NCBI RefSeq assembly: GCF_009828095.1
Contig: NZ_WTYP01000002.1
Coordinates: 253,001 to 317,000, forward strand
From: Pontixanthobacter luteolus
Lineage (GTDB): Bacteria > Pseudomonadota > Alphaproteobacteria > Sphingomonadales > Sphingomonadaceae
Reading direction: 5' to 3'
DNA: 64,000 bases
Shown here in pieces: positions 25,670 to 34,432 of this stretch. Position 1 is the first letter of the stretch, and every line of letters starts with the position of its first letter. Position numbers and translations under genes: made by a program. The notes under the pieces are model-generated. The model was given only the letters and a program-made list of their open reading frames with translations, was not told the origin of the DNA and made no database searches.

Positions 25670-26175
25670 GTGCCGTTACCCTCAGGCCCGAAAGACCGGG
25701 CGATGAGCCATCCATTCACGCGCTGACCGAGGCCGCGTTTTTGGGCACGGCGTTCAGCGACGGTAGCGAGCCTGATCTGATTGGCCAGCTGCGCAGCGAC
25801 GGTGATCTGGCGTTATCGCTGGTTGCGGAGCGAGCCGATCACGGCCTTGTCGGCCATATCGCGTTCTCGCGCGTAACAATCTCAAACAATAGCGCCGACT
25901 GGTATGGTCTGGGCCCGGTTTCGGTGCTGCCCGAATTCCAGCGCAGCGGGATAGGTACCGCATTGATCAATCAGGGCATAGCCGAACTGCGCCAAGCCGG
26001 TGCATGCGGCATCGTGTTGCTGGGTGATCCCGGGTATTACGCCCGTTTCGGCTTTGAGCACGATCCTCAGCTTAGCTATCCCGGGCCGCCAGCAGAGTAT
26101 TTCCAGCGTCTGGTGCTGGATGGACCGCCCCCGTCAGGCGTAGTACACTATGCCGATGCGTTTTCCGCGGCTTGA
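25666..26175 (+). CDS. GNAT family N-acetyltransferase
   Basis: Acetyl-CoA-dependent transferase of 169 aa. Starts with GTG overlapping the ribA stop (GTGA). The acetyl-CoA loop region is LPEFQRSGIGTALINQGI (Q/R-x-x-G-x-G/A). The pattern GDPGYYARFGFE is typical of the YhbS-like predicted acetyltransferases. Substrate unknown. Its 3' end overlaps the convergent psd gene by 28 bases. Confidence 0.9.
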   Translation: MSAVTLRPERPGDEPSIHALTEAAFLGTAFSDGSEPDLIGQLRSDGDLALSLVAERADHGLVGHIAFSRVTISNNSADWYGLGPVSVLPEFQRSGIGTALINQGIAELRQAGACGIVLLGDPGYYARFGFEHDPQLSYPGPPAEYFQRLVLDGPPPSGVVHYADAFSAA

Positions 26176-27026
26176 CGGGTAAATTTACCCAGCGATTGGC
26201 CCATGCGAACAACGGTCAACGGCTCCAGCCCTTCGGACCATTCGACTGTGCCGGGCTCAAACAGCAGGATAACGGTAGAACCGAGCAGGAACCGGCCCAT
26301 TTCATCGCCAGCGGCAAATCTGGGTGCATCTTTGCCGGCCCGCGCAAAATCGGTGCGGATCACTTTCTTGCCATGGGGCTGCACCAGACCGCCCCAGACA
26401 GTCTCGATACTTGCCACGATCATCGCCCCCACCATCACGCTGGCAACAGCGCCGCGCGGCGTATCGAACACGCAGGATAGGCGTTCGTTGCGCGAAAACA
26501 GCCGCGGCACGGATTGCGCAGTCGCCGTGTTGACCGAAAACAGGTCGCCCGGGATATATGTCGTGTGATCAAGCGTGCCAGCCGCTGGCATGTGCACCCG
26601 GTGGTAATCGCTCGGCGACAAATAGATCGTTATAAAACTGCCGCCTTCGAATTTCTTCGCCAGTTCTTCGTCACCGCCAAGCAGTTCAGCCGCGGTGTAG
26701 CTTTGACCTTTGGCCTGAACGATGCGGCCCTGCTCGATTTTGCCGAGCTGGCTGACGGCGCCGTCGGCGGGACAGAGCACACGCTGCGTTCCATCTGCCA
26801 GCGGGCGCGAACCGGGCTTGAGCGCGCGGGTGAAGAAATCGTTGAAGCTGCGATATTCGCCCTCTGGACGGTCGGCCTGCGCCATATCGACGTTATAGGT
26901 TTTGATGAAGCGCCGGATCATCCGGTCGCGCAGCCACGCGCTTTCGCTGCGGGCGAATTTGCCAGCAATCTTGGTCAAGATATGCTGCGGGGCAATATGC
27001 TGCAGCCAGATAAAGGGGGAACTCAT
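26148..27026 (-). CDS. psd: phosphatidylserine decarboxylase, proenzyme
   Basis: Makes phosphatidylethanolamine from phosphatidylserine at the inner membrane; 292 aa, the E. coli Psd class. The self-cleavage site LGST near the C-terminus (LLGSTVILLF) would yield the pyruvoyl prosthetic group on the alpha chain. SPSDYHRVHMPAAG and PHGKKV are also family signatures. The start overlaps the stop of the DksA-like gene by 4 bases (ATGA). Convergent and overlapping with the GNAT gene. Confidence 0.95.
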   Translation of the reverse strand: MSSPFIWLQHIAPQHILTKIAGKFARSESAWLRDRMIRRFIKTYNVDMAQADRPEGEYRSFNDFFTRALKPGSRPLADGTQRVLCPADGAVSQLGKIEQGRIVQAKGQSYTAAELLGGDEELAKKFEGGSFITIYLSPSDYHRVHMPAAGTLDHTTYIPGDLFSVNTATAQSVPRLFSRNERLSCVFDTPRGAVASVMVGAMIVASIETVWGGLVQPHGKKVIRTDFARAGKDAPRFAAGDEMGRFLLGSTVILLFEPGTVEWSEGLEPLTVVRMGQSLGKFTRQAAENASA

Positions 27027-27286
27027 CGAAGCTGGCTATCCTTGCTGCCGCGCCGGTTGATGGCGCTGCGCTGCACTTGGCCATCGCGGGCCGATTGGCA
27101 AGCCACGCAGGTACGAGTTCCGGGTAAAGCCTTGCGCCGCTTCACCGGGATCGGCTCCCCGCAATCGTCGCAATATTTCGCGCCGTTGCCCTCGGGCATC
27201 CGCGCACGCGCTGCCTTGACAGCGTCGCTCACCGTGTCGTCGATTTGATCCTGTACGGCGCCATCGCGCGCCCATCCGCCTGCCAT
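27023..27286 (-). CDS. DksA/TraR-type zinc-finger protein
   Basis: Small protein of 87 aa with a four-cysteine zinc finger, CDDC-x17-CVAC, typical of the short TraR/YbiI group. Long DksA has a coiled coil with two acidic tip residues; here the N-terminal helix is short (about residues 8-30), so direct RNA-polymerase control is possible but not shown. ATG at 27286 is preceded by a perfect AAGGAGA. It is translationally coupled to psd. Confidence 0.87.
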   Translation of the reverse strand: MAGGWARDGAVQDQIDDTVSDAVKAARARMPEGNGAKYCDDCGEPIPVKRRKALPGTRTCVACQSARDGQVQRSAINRRGSKDSQLR

Positions 27287-27331
27287 TGTAATCTCCTTGC
27301 CCAATCAACGGCGCAGAGAGCGACAATGTTC

Positions 27332-28327
27332 CTATCGGCGTTCGAAGCGCTGCAGGCCCTGACCCAGATTGTTGTCGCGGATCACCAGATCATCGCCTGA
27401 CCAGTCCGCCACGAACACCGTGCTGCGGCGAACAGACGGCGCCAGCCGGGCATCGTTTCCGGCAATTTGCAGGCCTCTGGACGGATGCAGGCGGTCTTCT
27501 GCCCCGACCGCGATGAAGGCCGAATAATTTTCCTTGTCCTGCCCCTGCACGAACCAGTTGTTTGTGATCTGGCCGGTCGCTCCTGCGGGCAGGTCGATCA
27601 TGTAATTCGTGCCCCGGCCCGCTGAATCGTCAAAGCTGGAAGACGCGATGTCGACCCGCGCCGCACGTGCTTTCACATAATGTCCGCCGCGGCCCTTTTC
27701 GAACCGGCTGCGGGTAACCCGCAAATGGCCATAATCGCCGATATAGATCGAATGCGCGCAGCCGCCGCTGCCTTCGCAGGTTCCAAGACCGGAGAATGTC
27801 GACTTGTCGATCACGATCCTGCCGCCGCTGTCGTTGGCGGTCAAAATCCCCTGCTGGCTGTTCATGAACCAGCTTTGCGCGACGGTCAGATTGCCTTGCT
27901 CCAGCCGGATGCCCGCGCCGTTGAAATCGGGAACCGCCATGTTGCGGAACACCAGACCTGAAACGCTGGCGTCCCGTCCGCGCAGGACGAGCGCCGCCTT
28001 GCCTTCGCAAGTCACACCGTCGAACACGGCTTTGCCAGGCTCACTCGCCATGTAAGAGATCGCGCCCGCTGCCTGGACCGCGCATTGCCGGTAGGTGCCC
28101 GGTGCAACCGCTATTGTGCCTGTGCCGCTGCCAATCGCGTCGACGGCCTGTTGCAGGCGGTCAAAACTGCGGCCTGTCTCGACCACCGTGAAACCGCCCC
28201 GGTCCTGCGCAAAAAGCGCGCCGGCAGGGATTGCTGCAATCGCAAGCGCTGCCAGAACCAGAATGAATTTCGATGATGGCCGGCTTACTGGATATTCGAG
28301 CGGCGAAGGGTGAGCATGGTCTTCCAT
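27332..28327 (-). CDS. exported right-handed beta-helix protein
   Basis: 331 aa with an N-terminal hydrophobic export segment (about residues 19-40, ending ALFAQ). The rest has the repeated short-strand, Asn/Gly-rich pattern of parallel beta-helix (pectate-lyase-like) proteins: FRNMAVPDFNGAGIRLEQGN, QQGILTANDSGGR, SSFDDSAGRGTNY. Two internal cysteines near CEGSGGC may form a disulfide. No catalytic set for a known polysaccharide lyase can be named. Substrate or ligand is unknown. Confidence 0.82.
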   Translation of the reverse strand: MEDHAHPSPLEYPVSRPSSKFILVLAALAIAAIPAGALFAQDRGGFTVVETGRSFDRLQQAVDAIGSGTGTIAVAPGTYRQCAVQAAGAISYMASEPGKAVFDGVTCEGKAALVLRGRDASVSGLVFRNMAVPDFNGAGIRLEQGNLTVAQSWFMNSQQGILTANDSGGRIVIDKSTFSGLGTCEGSGGCAHSIYIGDYGHLRVTRSRFEKGRGGHYVKARAARVDIASSSFDDSAGRGTNYMIDLPAGATGQITNNWFVQGQDKENYSAFIAVGAEDRLHPSRGLQIAGNDARLAPSVRRSTVFVADWSGDDLVIRDNNLGQGLQRFERR

Positions 28328-28362
28328 GCCTCTCGCGATAGCGAAAAAGGGTTAATGCCCCG

Positions 28363-30198
28363 CTAAGGCTTTTGGCTGCGCACCACGGACAGGAATTCGC
28401 TGCCATATGCCTCCAGCTTTTTGCGGCCGATTCCGCTGATCTGGCCTAGCGCTGCAAGATCGGCAGGGCGCCGCGATGCAATTTCCCGCAAGGTGGCATC
28501 ATGAAAGATGACATAGGGCGGCACCCCCTGATCCTGCGCAAGCTGGCGGCGCAGATCGCGTAATGCGTCAAACAGCGGGTCACCGACCGGATTGGCCGCC
28601 GAATTGCCGCGCCCGCGGCCTTTGCTGCGTTTGGGCGGGATTACGATCTCTACCGGAATTTCGCCCTTGAGGATCGCAGGGGCTTCACCGCCAAGGGCCA
28701 GCCCGCCATGTTCGGTGGCAACCAGTGCGCCGCGCGCCTGAAGCGCACGTGAAAGGGGTTGCAGCATGGCCGCCTCTTCCCCGGCAACAATACCGAACAC
28801 GCTCAGTTGGTCGTGCCCGCGCCCCTCGATCCGATCGTCCACGCTGCCGGTCAGCACCTTCTGGATATGTCCAAACCCGAAGCTTTGCCCGGTCCGGTAC
28901 ACCGCCGACAGCAACTTGCGCGCAGTCTCGGTCGCATCGGTAACTTCCGGCGGACTGAGGCAATTGTCGCAATTTCCGCAGGTTTTTGGCGGATCTTCCC
29001 CGAAATGACGCAGCAGCACAGCGCGGCGGCAATGCGGCGTCTCGATCAGGCTCGCCAGCATATCGAGCCGCGCACGCTCGTCATTACGCCGCTGTTCGGG
29101 CATATCGCCCAGTCGTTGCCTGGCCTGGGCAAAATCGCCTGCGCCCCAATACATCACTGCCCGCGCAGGATCGCCGTCGCGCCCCGCGCGGCCCGTTTCC
29201 TGGTAATACGCCTCGATCGATTTCGGGATTCCGACATGCGCGACGAAGCGCACATCGGGTTTGTCGATTCCCATGCCGAACGCGATTGTCGCCACAATCA
29301 CCATGTCTTCCGATGCCACGAATGCGGCCTGGTTCGCGGCGCGCACGCCCGGTTCCAACCCTGCGTGATAGGGCAGAACAGGCCGGCCTGTTTCCGCCGC
29401 CAGTTTTGCCGCGATATCCTCCACCTTGCGGCGGGTCGGCGCATAGACAATGCCCGGGCCGGGCTGTTCGTTCATCAGATCGACTAACTGGCGAACCGGG
29501 CTGTCACGGTGAGTGACCTGATAGCGGATGTTGGGCCGGTCAAACCCGGCGAGGACCAGCCCCTCCTGCGGGATGCCGAGCTGTTCCAGAATGTCCTGCC
29601 GTGTGCGGCGATCCGCAGTGGCGGTCAGCGCCAGCCGGGGCACTTGATCGAACCGGTCGAGCAGCGGCCTGAGCTGGCGGTAATCCGGGCGGAAATCATG
29701 CCCCCATTCGGAAACGCAATGCGCCTCGTCGATCGCAAACAGCGCAATCGGCGCCGCAGTCAGCAGGTCGCAGAATTGCGGCTGGGTCGCCCGTTCAGGC
29801 GCAACATAAAGCAGGTCGAGCTCGCCCGCGCGAAACGCATCCATCGTCTCGCGCCAATCGGCATCGGCACTGGTCAGCGTTGCGGCGCTGATCCCGTTGG
29901 CCCGGGCCGAACGCAGCTGATCATGCATCAGCGCGATCAGCGGAGAGATGACGATGCACGTCCCTTCCAGCATGGTCGCTGGCAACTGGTAGGTCAGCGA
30001 CTTGCCCGCCCCCGTGGGCATGACCGCCAGCGCCGATTGGCCGTCCAGTATCCGGCTGACGACTTCGGCCTGCCTGCCCCGAAATGCATCAAAACCGAAT
30101 ACGCTGCGCAGCGTTGCCCGTGCGGTTTCGAGGGGCGCGCCGGATGCATCGCGGAGAGCAGCCTCGGGCGGACTGACTGGATCGGCGTCGTTCATCAT
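28363..30198 (-). CDS. recQ: ATP-dependent DNA helicase RecQ
   Basis: 3'-5' helicase in recombinational repair, 611 aa, usual length. Walker A MPTGAGKSLTY, DEAH box in FAIDEAHCVSEWGHDFRPDY, motif VI QETGRAGRDG. The RecQ zinc site is formed by CRRAVLLRHFGE plus CGNCDNC. A C-terminal HRDC domain (about 540-605) is present. Two adjacent ATGs (30198 and 30195) are the likely start; a longer frame to 30249 has no family-like sequence. Confidence 0.95.
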   Translation of the reverse strand: MMNDADPVSPPEAALRDASGAPLETARATLRSVFGFDAFRGRQAEVVSRILDGQSALAVMPTGAGKSLTYQLPATMLEGTCIVISPLIALMHDQLRSARANGISAATLTSADADWRETMDAFRAGELDLLYVAPERATQPQFCDLLTAAPIALFAIDEAHCVSEWGHDFRPDYRQLRPLLDRFDQVPRLALTATADRRTRQDILEQLGIPQEGLVLAGFDRPNIRYQVTHRDSPVRQLVDLMNEQPGPGIVYAPTRRKVEDIAAKLAAETGRPVLPYHAGLEPGVRAANQAAFVASEDMVIVATIAFGMGIDKPDVRFVAHVGIPKSIEAYYQETGRAGRDGDPARAVMYWGAGDFAQARQRLGDMPEQRRNDERARLDMLASLIETPHCRRAVLLRHFGEDPPKTCGNCDNCLSPPEVTDATETARKLLSAVYRTGQSFGFGHIQKVLTGSVDDRIEGRGHDQLSVFGIVAGEEAAMLQPLSRALQARGALVATEHGGLALGGEAPAILKGEIPVEIVIPPKRSKGRGRGNSAANPVGDPLFDALRDLRRQLAQDQGVPPYVIFHDATLREIASRRPADLAALGQISGIGRKKLEAYGSEFLSVVRSQKP

Positions 30199-30344
30199 GC
30201 CGCCCGCTATGGCAGAGCAACCGCCGGACTTGAATTCCACGCACGTCAAAATTGGATTTGCGGCGGGGATAAGCGGCGGCTAGTCTGGATTATCGCACCC
30301 GTAGCGTTACCGCGGGACCAGTTTTGATTTTGGGAGCACACCTG

Positions 30345-30701
30345 ATGAAGAAGATCGCTTACACTGCATTCGTATCGTCCGCCGCGCTGGCGCTCGCCGC
30401 ATGCGGATCAGCCGAAGACGCCTCCACCGAGGCAGAAGCGGAAAACGTGGAAATGGCAGCTGACGAAGCGTTGGAAGACGTTGTCGAAGAGCCTGCCGAA
30501 GACGCGGAAGCTGCCGCTCCTGACGATGCAGAGCAAAGCGTGTCGGAAGCTGTCGAAGCGGAAGCCGATGATGCCGGCGCTGCTGCCGCTGCTGCTGCTG
30601 CGGACGTGATGGCCGCCGCAGAAGGCGAAGCCAACGCAGTTGCCAGCGACGTTGCCGATGCAGTCGACGACGCCCAGGAAGACGCCGAAAGCGCGATGTA
30701 A
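30345..30701 (+). CDS. small acidic Ala/Glu-rich lipoprotein
   Basis: 118 aa. ATG at 30345 has GGGAG about 9 bases upstream. Signal peptide with lipobox LAACG (Cys near residue 20). The mature part is nearly all Ala, Glu, Asp and Val and very acidic, with no aromatic residues, suggesting an extended or disordered tether. An Ala8 run lies near residue 85. A strong terminator follows. No domain recognised; function unknown. Confidence 0.72.
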   Translation: MKKIAYTAFVSSAALALAACGSAEDASTEAEAENVEMAADEALEDVVEEPAEDAEAAAPDDAEQSVSEAVEAEADDAGAAAAAAAADVMAAAEGEANAVASDVADAVDDAQEDAESAM

Positions 30702-30734
30702 TCTGCCGCGTTCCACCCGGCTGGACAATTTGGG

Positions 30735-30774
30735 AAGCGGGCGAGTTGCACAGGCAGTTCGCCCGCTTTTCCTT
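30735..30774 (+). terminator. intrinsic terminator after the acidic lipoprotein
   Basis: Perfect 10-bp stem AAGCGGGCGA/TCGCCCGCTT (30735-30744 with 30759-30768) and a T-rich tail (TTTTCCTTTT). Confidence 0.85.
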
Positions 30775-30800
30775 TTCAAACGGTGCGCTATGGTGATGCC

Positions 30801-31001
30801 ATGAGGAACCTCTTGATAATCGCTGCAGTGTGCCTGACGGCAGCCTGCGGGAAAGCCGATAACGAACCGGGGCCGGGCGGCGTGACGGTGGGCGAGGCCC
30901 GCGCACTGGACGAAGCCGCCGAGATGATCGAAGCACGGCGCCTGCCAGAAGCGGCGCTGGAGCAAGAATCCAGCGAAGAGCCGAAGCAGCAAACCGAATA
31001 A
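30801..31001 (+). CDS. very small lipoprotein (66 aa)
   Basis: Begins MRNLLIIAAVCLTAACGK, a short lipoprotein signal with lipobox TAAC. The mature part (about 49 residues) is acidic and contains a VGEARALDEAAEMIE amphipathic helix. No known domain. It lies between the terminator of the preceding lipoprotein and the CoA transferase gene, 57 bases before the latter. The ribosome-binding site is weak. Small envelope proteins of this look are common and mostly uncharacterised. Confidence 0.65.
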   Translation: MRNLLIIAAVCLTAACGKADNEPGPGGVTVGEARALDEAAEMIEARRLPEAALEQESSEEPKQQTE

Positions 31002-31058
31002 CAAGCACCGACGCGCCCCTGCGTCACTGAATCAGCCAGCCAAACGAGTATCCCGCAC

Positions 31059-32291
31059 ATGTATCAGCTCCTGTCCGGACTTTCGGTTATCGAGGTTTCC
31101 AGTTTCGTCGCATCGCCAACTGCGGGGCTTTACTGCGCGCAGATGGGCGCCGAAGTGATCAGGGTCGACCAGATCGGCGGCGGATTGGACTATGATCGTT
31201 ATCAGCTGACAGAGGCTGGCCGTTCGCTGAGCTGGGAAAACCTGAACCGGGCCAAAAAAAGCGTCGCGCTGGATATGCGAACCGGCGAAGGGCGCGAACT
31301 GGTTCAGGAACTTGCCCGCAAGACCGGTCAATTGATCACCAATGTTCCGGAAAAAAGCTTCCTCTCGCACGCGGTCCTCAAGGAAGGTCGCGGCGATATG
31401 ATCACGGTGCGGATCATGGGCTGGGGCGATGGGCGCCAGGCGATGGATTTCACCGTCAATGCGGCCAGCGGATATCCGCTGATGACCGGCCCGGCGGAAT
31501 GGGATCCTGCAACCGCCCCGCCGGTAAACCAGTTGCTGCCCGCATGGGATTTCCTGACCGGCGCGTATACCGCATTTACTCTGCTGGCAGCACTCCGGCA
31601 CCGCGATGCAACCGGCGAAGGCGGCGAAATCCGCATTCCGCTGGGCGATGTGGCGATCGGCACGGTCGCCAATAGCGGCGCGATGGCGGAAATGCTCTAT
31701 CGCGGATCGGACCGGCAGCGGCTCGGAAATGCGATATGGGGTGCGTTCGGGCGCGATTTCCGGTCGAAGGACGGTAAGCGCTTCATGGTTGCCGCGCTCA
31801 CATCGAAACAATGGTCGGGACTGATCGAAGCATTCGGCGTGGCCGAACAGATCGCCGCCATCGAAGCGAGGCACGGTGTCGAATTCGCGCACAGTGATCA
31901 CAACCGCTTCACTCACCGCGAAGAGCTTTTCACGCTGTTCCAGTCGGTTGCCGATACGATGGATTACGATACGCTGGCCGCGCGTCTGGCGGCAGCGGGT
32001 ACCACGTTCGAAAGGTACCGGACGATGCACGAAGCGGCGACCGATCCGGAACTGGTCACCAACAACCCGTTGTTCGGGCCGTCGCCTGAAAATCCCAGCG
32101 GGTTTGAATATCCGGCACCCGGACCGTTCGCCAACCTGCCCCAGCAGGATCGCGGTGCGCCGAAACCCGCGCCCTATCTCGGGGCGAACAGCGAGGAAAT
32201 CCTTGCCGAGCGGCTCGGGCTTGGATCGGGTGAAATCGGCAAACTAATCGATTCCGGTATCGTCTCAGGCAGCGACAAAGGCGATTTCTGA
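31059..32291 (+). CDS. CoA transferase, family III (CaiB/BaiF)
   Basis: Moves CoA between carboxylic acids; cytoplasmic, 410 aa, usual length. The N-terminus LSGLSVIEVSSFVASPTAGLYCAQMGAEVIRVD is typical, and the invariant Asp near residue 150-175 region is covered by the WDFLTGAYTAF segment. Members include racemases (alpha-methylacyl-CoA) and bile acid or oxalate transferases. Substrate is not assignable here. No beta-oxidation neighbours on this strand. Confidence 0.9.
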   Translation: MYQLLSGLSVIEVSSFVASPTAGLYCAQMGAEVIRVDQIGGGLDYDRYQLTEAGRSLSWENLNRAKKSVALDMRTGEGRELVQELARKTGQLITNVPEKSFLSHAVLKEGRGDMITVRIMGWGDGRQAMDFTVNAASGYPLMTGPAEWDPATAPPVNQLLPAWDFLTGAYTAFTLLAALRHRDATGEGGEIRIPLGDVAIGTVANSGAMAEMLYRGSDRQRLGNAIWGAFGRDFRSKDGKRFMVAALTSKQWSGLIEAFGVAEQIAAIEARHGVEFAHSDHNRFTHREELFTLFQSVADTMDYDTLAARLAAAGTTFERYRTMHEAATDPELVTNNPLFGPSPENPSGFEYPAPGPFANLPQQDRGAPKPAPYLGANSEEILAERLGLGSGEIGKLIDSGIVSGSDKGDF

Positions 32292-32311
32292 AGCGCCGGG
32301 TGGCCGCGCGG

Positions 32312-33091
32312 TCAATCGATCGGGAAATCGTCAATCGGCTCGATAACTGAATAGGTCTCTGTCATTGGAGCATGGCCGAGGTCAGGAAATTCCAACGCTG
32401 GCGGCTCTATATGGGTGTCCGGCAGCCGGTCGAGCAAATCGCGGATTAGCGTTAGCCGGCCGCGTTTCTGATCATTGAAATCGACCAATGTCCACGGGGC
32501 GTGTTCAGTATGCGTCGCCCGCAGCATTTTTTCGCGCGCATCGGTATAGGCCGCATATTTTTCCCGCGCGGCAAGATCGATAGGCGACAGCTTCCAGCGC
32601 TTGAGCGGGTCCTCCAGCCGCTCAGCCAGCCGTTCTTCCTGATTTGCCTGATCGGTGGTCAGCCAATATTTAAACAGCAAGATCCCGTCATCCACCAGCA
32701 TCCGTTCAAATACAGGCGCCTCGGTCAGAAACTGGTCGACACGGCTTTGTTCGGTGAAACCCATCACCTGTTCCACACCCGCACGGTTATACCAGCTGCG
32801 ATCAAACAGGACTATTTCACCTGCCGCCGGCAGATAGGGTGTGTAGCGCTGGAAATACCACTGGGTCATTTCCGCCTCGCTCGGCTTGGACAGCGCGACG
32901 ATCCGGCATTGGCGCGGATTTAACCGCTGACTTACGGCACGGATTGCGCCGCCCTTGCCCGCGGTGTCGCGGCCCTCGAACACGACGCAGATACGCGCGC
33001 CTGTGTGCCGCGCCCAGCGCGCCATTGCGACCAGCTCTTCCTCAAGCGGCTCAAGCAAATCCTCGTATTCCTTGCGCTTCAGACTGGGCAT
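32312..33091 (-). CDS. ppk2: polyphosphate kinase 2 (single-domain)
   Basis: Uses polyphosphate to phosphorylate nucleotides, or the reverse; 259 aa. P-loop FEGRDTAGKGG (about residues 38-48), Walker B LFDRSWYNRAGVE, and the lid Arg-rich segment are intact. The single domain of this length fits PPK2 class I or III; class cannot be settled by eye. Convergent with the CoA transferase, divergent from phhA. No Pho box seen at its start. Confidence 0.92.
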   Translation of the reverse strand: MPSLKRKEYEDLLEPLEEELVAMARWARHTGARICVVFEGRDTAGKGGAIRAVSQRLNPRQCRIVALSKPSEAEMTQWYFQRYTPYLPAAGEIVLFDRSWYNRAGVEQVMGFTEQSRVDQFLTEAPVFERMLVDDGILLFKYWLTTDQANQEERLAERLEDPLKRWKLSPIDLAAREKYAAYTDAREKMLRATHTEHAPWTLVDFNDQKRGRLTLIRDLLDRLPDTHIEPPALEFPDLGHAPMTETYSVIEPIDDFPID

Positions 33092-33131
33092 TCCTGCTCT
33101 CCTAATTCCGCCTTAACCCGCGCGGCGATAA

Positions 33132-34091
33132 ATGGTATCAATGGAAACTATGGCCACAATAGCAGAACCACAAAGCGATTTTACCACCCTGCCGGAGATG
33201 CCGGCCGATGTCTTCACCGCTCCGCTGAAAAAGCCCGGGCATCTGGGTGACGATTGGCTGGAACCGAGCCAGGCGCAGTATGATTCCGATCAGGATGCAA
33301 TCTGGAACGACCTTTTCGAGCGTCAGATGGGTGTTCTGCCCGGACGCGCGGCAACCGCTTTTATGCAGGGGACCGAGAAGCTCGACCTGGGCCGTGGCGG
33401 CGTACCTGAATTCAAGCGATTGTCTGAAGAACTGGACGCGCTGACAGGCTGGAGCGTGGTTCCGGTACCGATGCTGATTCCTGATCACGTGTTTTTCTGG
33501 CATCTGGCAAATCGCCGTTTTCCGGCCGGAAACTTCATCCGCACACGCGAGACGTTCGATTACATTCAGGAACCCGATGTATTCCATGATGTGTTCGGCC
33601 ACGTCCCCATGCTGACCGATCCGACCTATGCCGATTATATGCAGGAATACGGCAAGGCCGGATGGAAGGCGATGAAGTACAACCGCCTGAAGGCGTTGGG
33701 TGCGCTGTACTGGTACACGGTTGAATTTGGCCTGATCGAAGAACAAACGGGCGACATTCGCGCCTATGGTGCGGGTATCCTGTCAGGCCCGACCGAAGCC
33801 GTGTTTGCTGTGGAGGCGGAAAGCCCCAACCGGATCATGCTGAATGTCGATCGGGTCATGCGCACCGACTATGTGATCAGCGACCTGCAGCCGACATATT
33901 TCGTTATCGAAAGCTTTGAAGACCTTTATCGGCAGACCGTGGAGCGCGATTTCGACAAGCTTTATCGTAACCTGCCGCCGGCATTTACCTATGCCAATTC
34001 AGCGGTCATCGATGTGGATTATGTGGTGAACCGGGGAACGCAGGAATATCTCCTGCGTGGTGGCCGCGGAAGCGGCGCGAAGCCTGCCTAA
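33132..34091 (+). CDS. phhA: phenylalanine 4-monooxygenase
   Basis: Pterin- and iron-dependent hydroxylation of Phe to Tyr, cytoplasmic. About 319 aa, only the catalytic domain as in other bacteria. Iron ligands are His-His in PDVFHDVFGHVP and Glu in YWYTVEFGL. Three in-frame ATGs occur in the first seven codons (33132, 33141, 33150); the first is given but the later ones are equally likely. No pterin recycling gene (phhB) is nearby. Confidence 0.94.
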   Translation: MVSMETMATIAEPQSDFTTLPEMPADVFTAPLKKPGHLGDDWLEPSQAQYDSDQDAIWNDLFERQMGVLPGRAATAFMQGTEKLDLGRGGVPEFKRLSEELDALTGWSVVPVPMLIPDHVFFWHLANRRFPAGNFIRTRETFDYIQEPDVFHDVFGHVPMLTDPTYADYMQEYGKAGWKAMKYNRLKALGALYWYTVEFGLIEEQTGDIRAYGAGILSGPTEAVFAVEAESPNRIMLNVDRVMRTDYVISDLQPTYFVIESFEDLYRQTVERDFDKLYRNLPPAFTYANSAVIDVDYVVNRGTQEYLLRGGRGSGAKPA

Positions 34092-34097
34092 AGCGGC

Positions 34098-34358
34098 TCA
34101 GAGCCCGGTGTTGAGATTGCGGCGCACCAGATGCGCCAGCGTGATGCACAGCACCGCGCCTAACGTCGCGGCAATCACCGATGCCCCGCTGACCGCGCTC
34201 AATGGAGAGCTGGACGCAGCATAAATGCCTGCGGCAAGCGCACCGAACACGCTGGCGGTGATGTAGAGCGCCTTCTCGCGCCGCTCGTGAACGGCGACGA
34301 CGATCGAAGACAACCAGCCGAGGATGCCCCCGACAGCGAGAAGAATTACTAAACCCAT
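34098..34358 (-). CDS. small membrane protein, GlsB/YeaQ/YmgE-like
   Basis: 86 aa with three hydrophobic segments. Starts MGLVILLAVGGILGWLSSIV, resembling the transglycosylase-associated/GlsB stress family of small inner-membrane proteins. Start at 34358 has GGAA at a good distance; ATG 34364 and TTG 34370 are alternatives two and four codons upstream. Function in this family is poorly known. It is convergent with phhA, 6 bases apart. Confidence 0.7.
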   Translation of the reverse strand: MGLVILLAVGGILGWLSSIVVAVHERREKALYITASVFGALAAGIYAASSSPLSAVSGASVIAATLGAVLCITLAHLVRRNLNTGL

Positions 34359-34432
34359 TTCCATTTCCAAAATACGTTACAGTGAAGAAACGCGGGGAAA
34401 CGGTGAATCGTTCCGGGATGCCAGAGTCTTGC

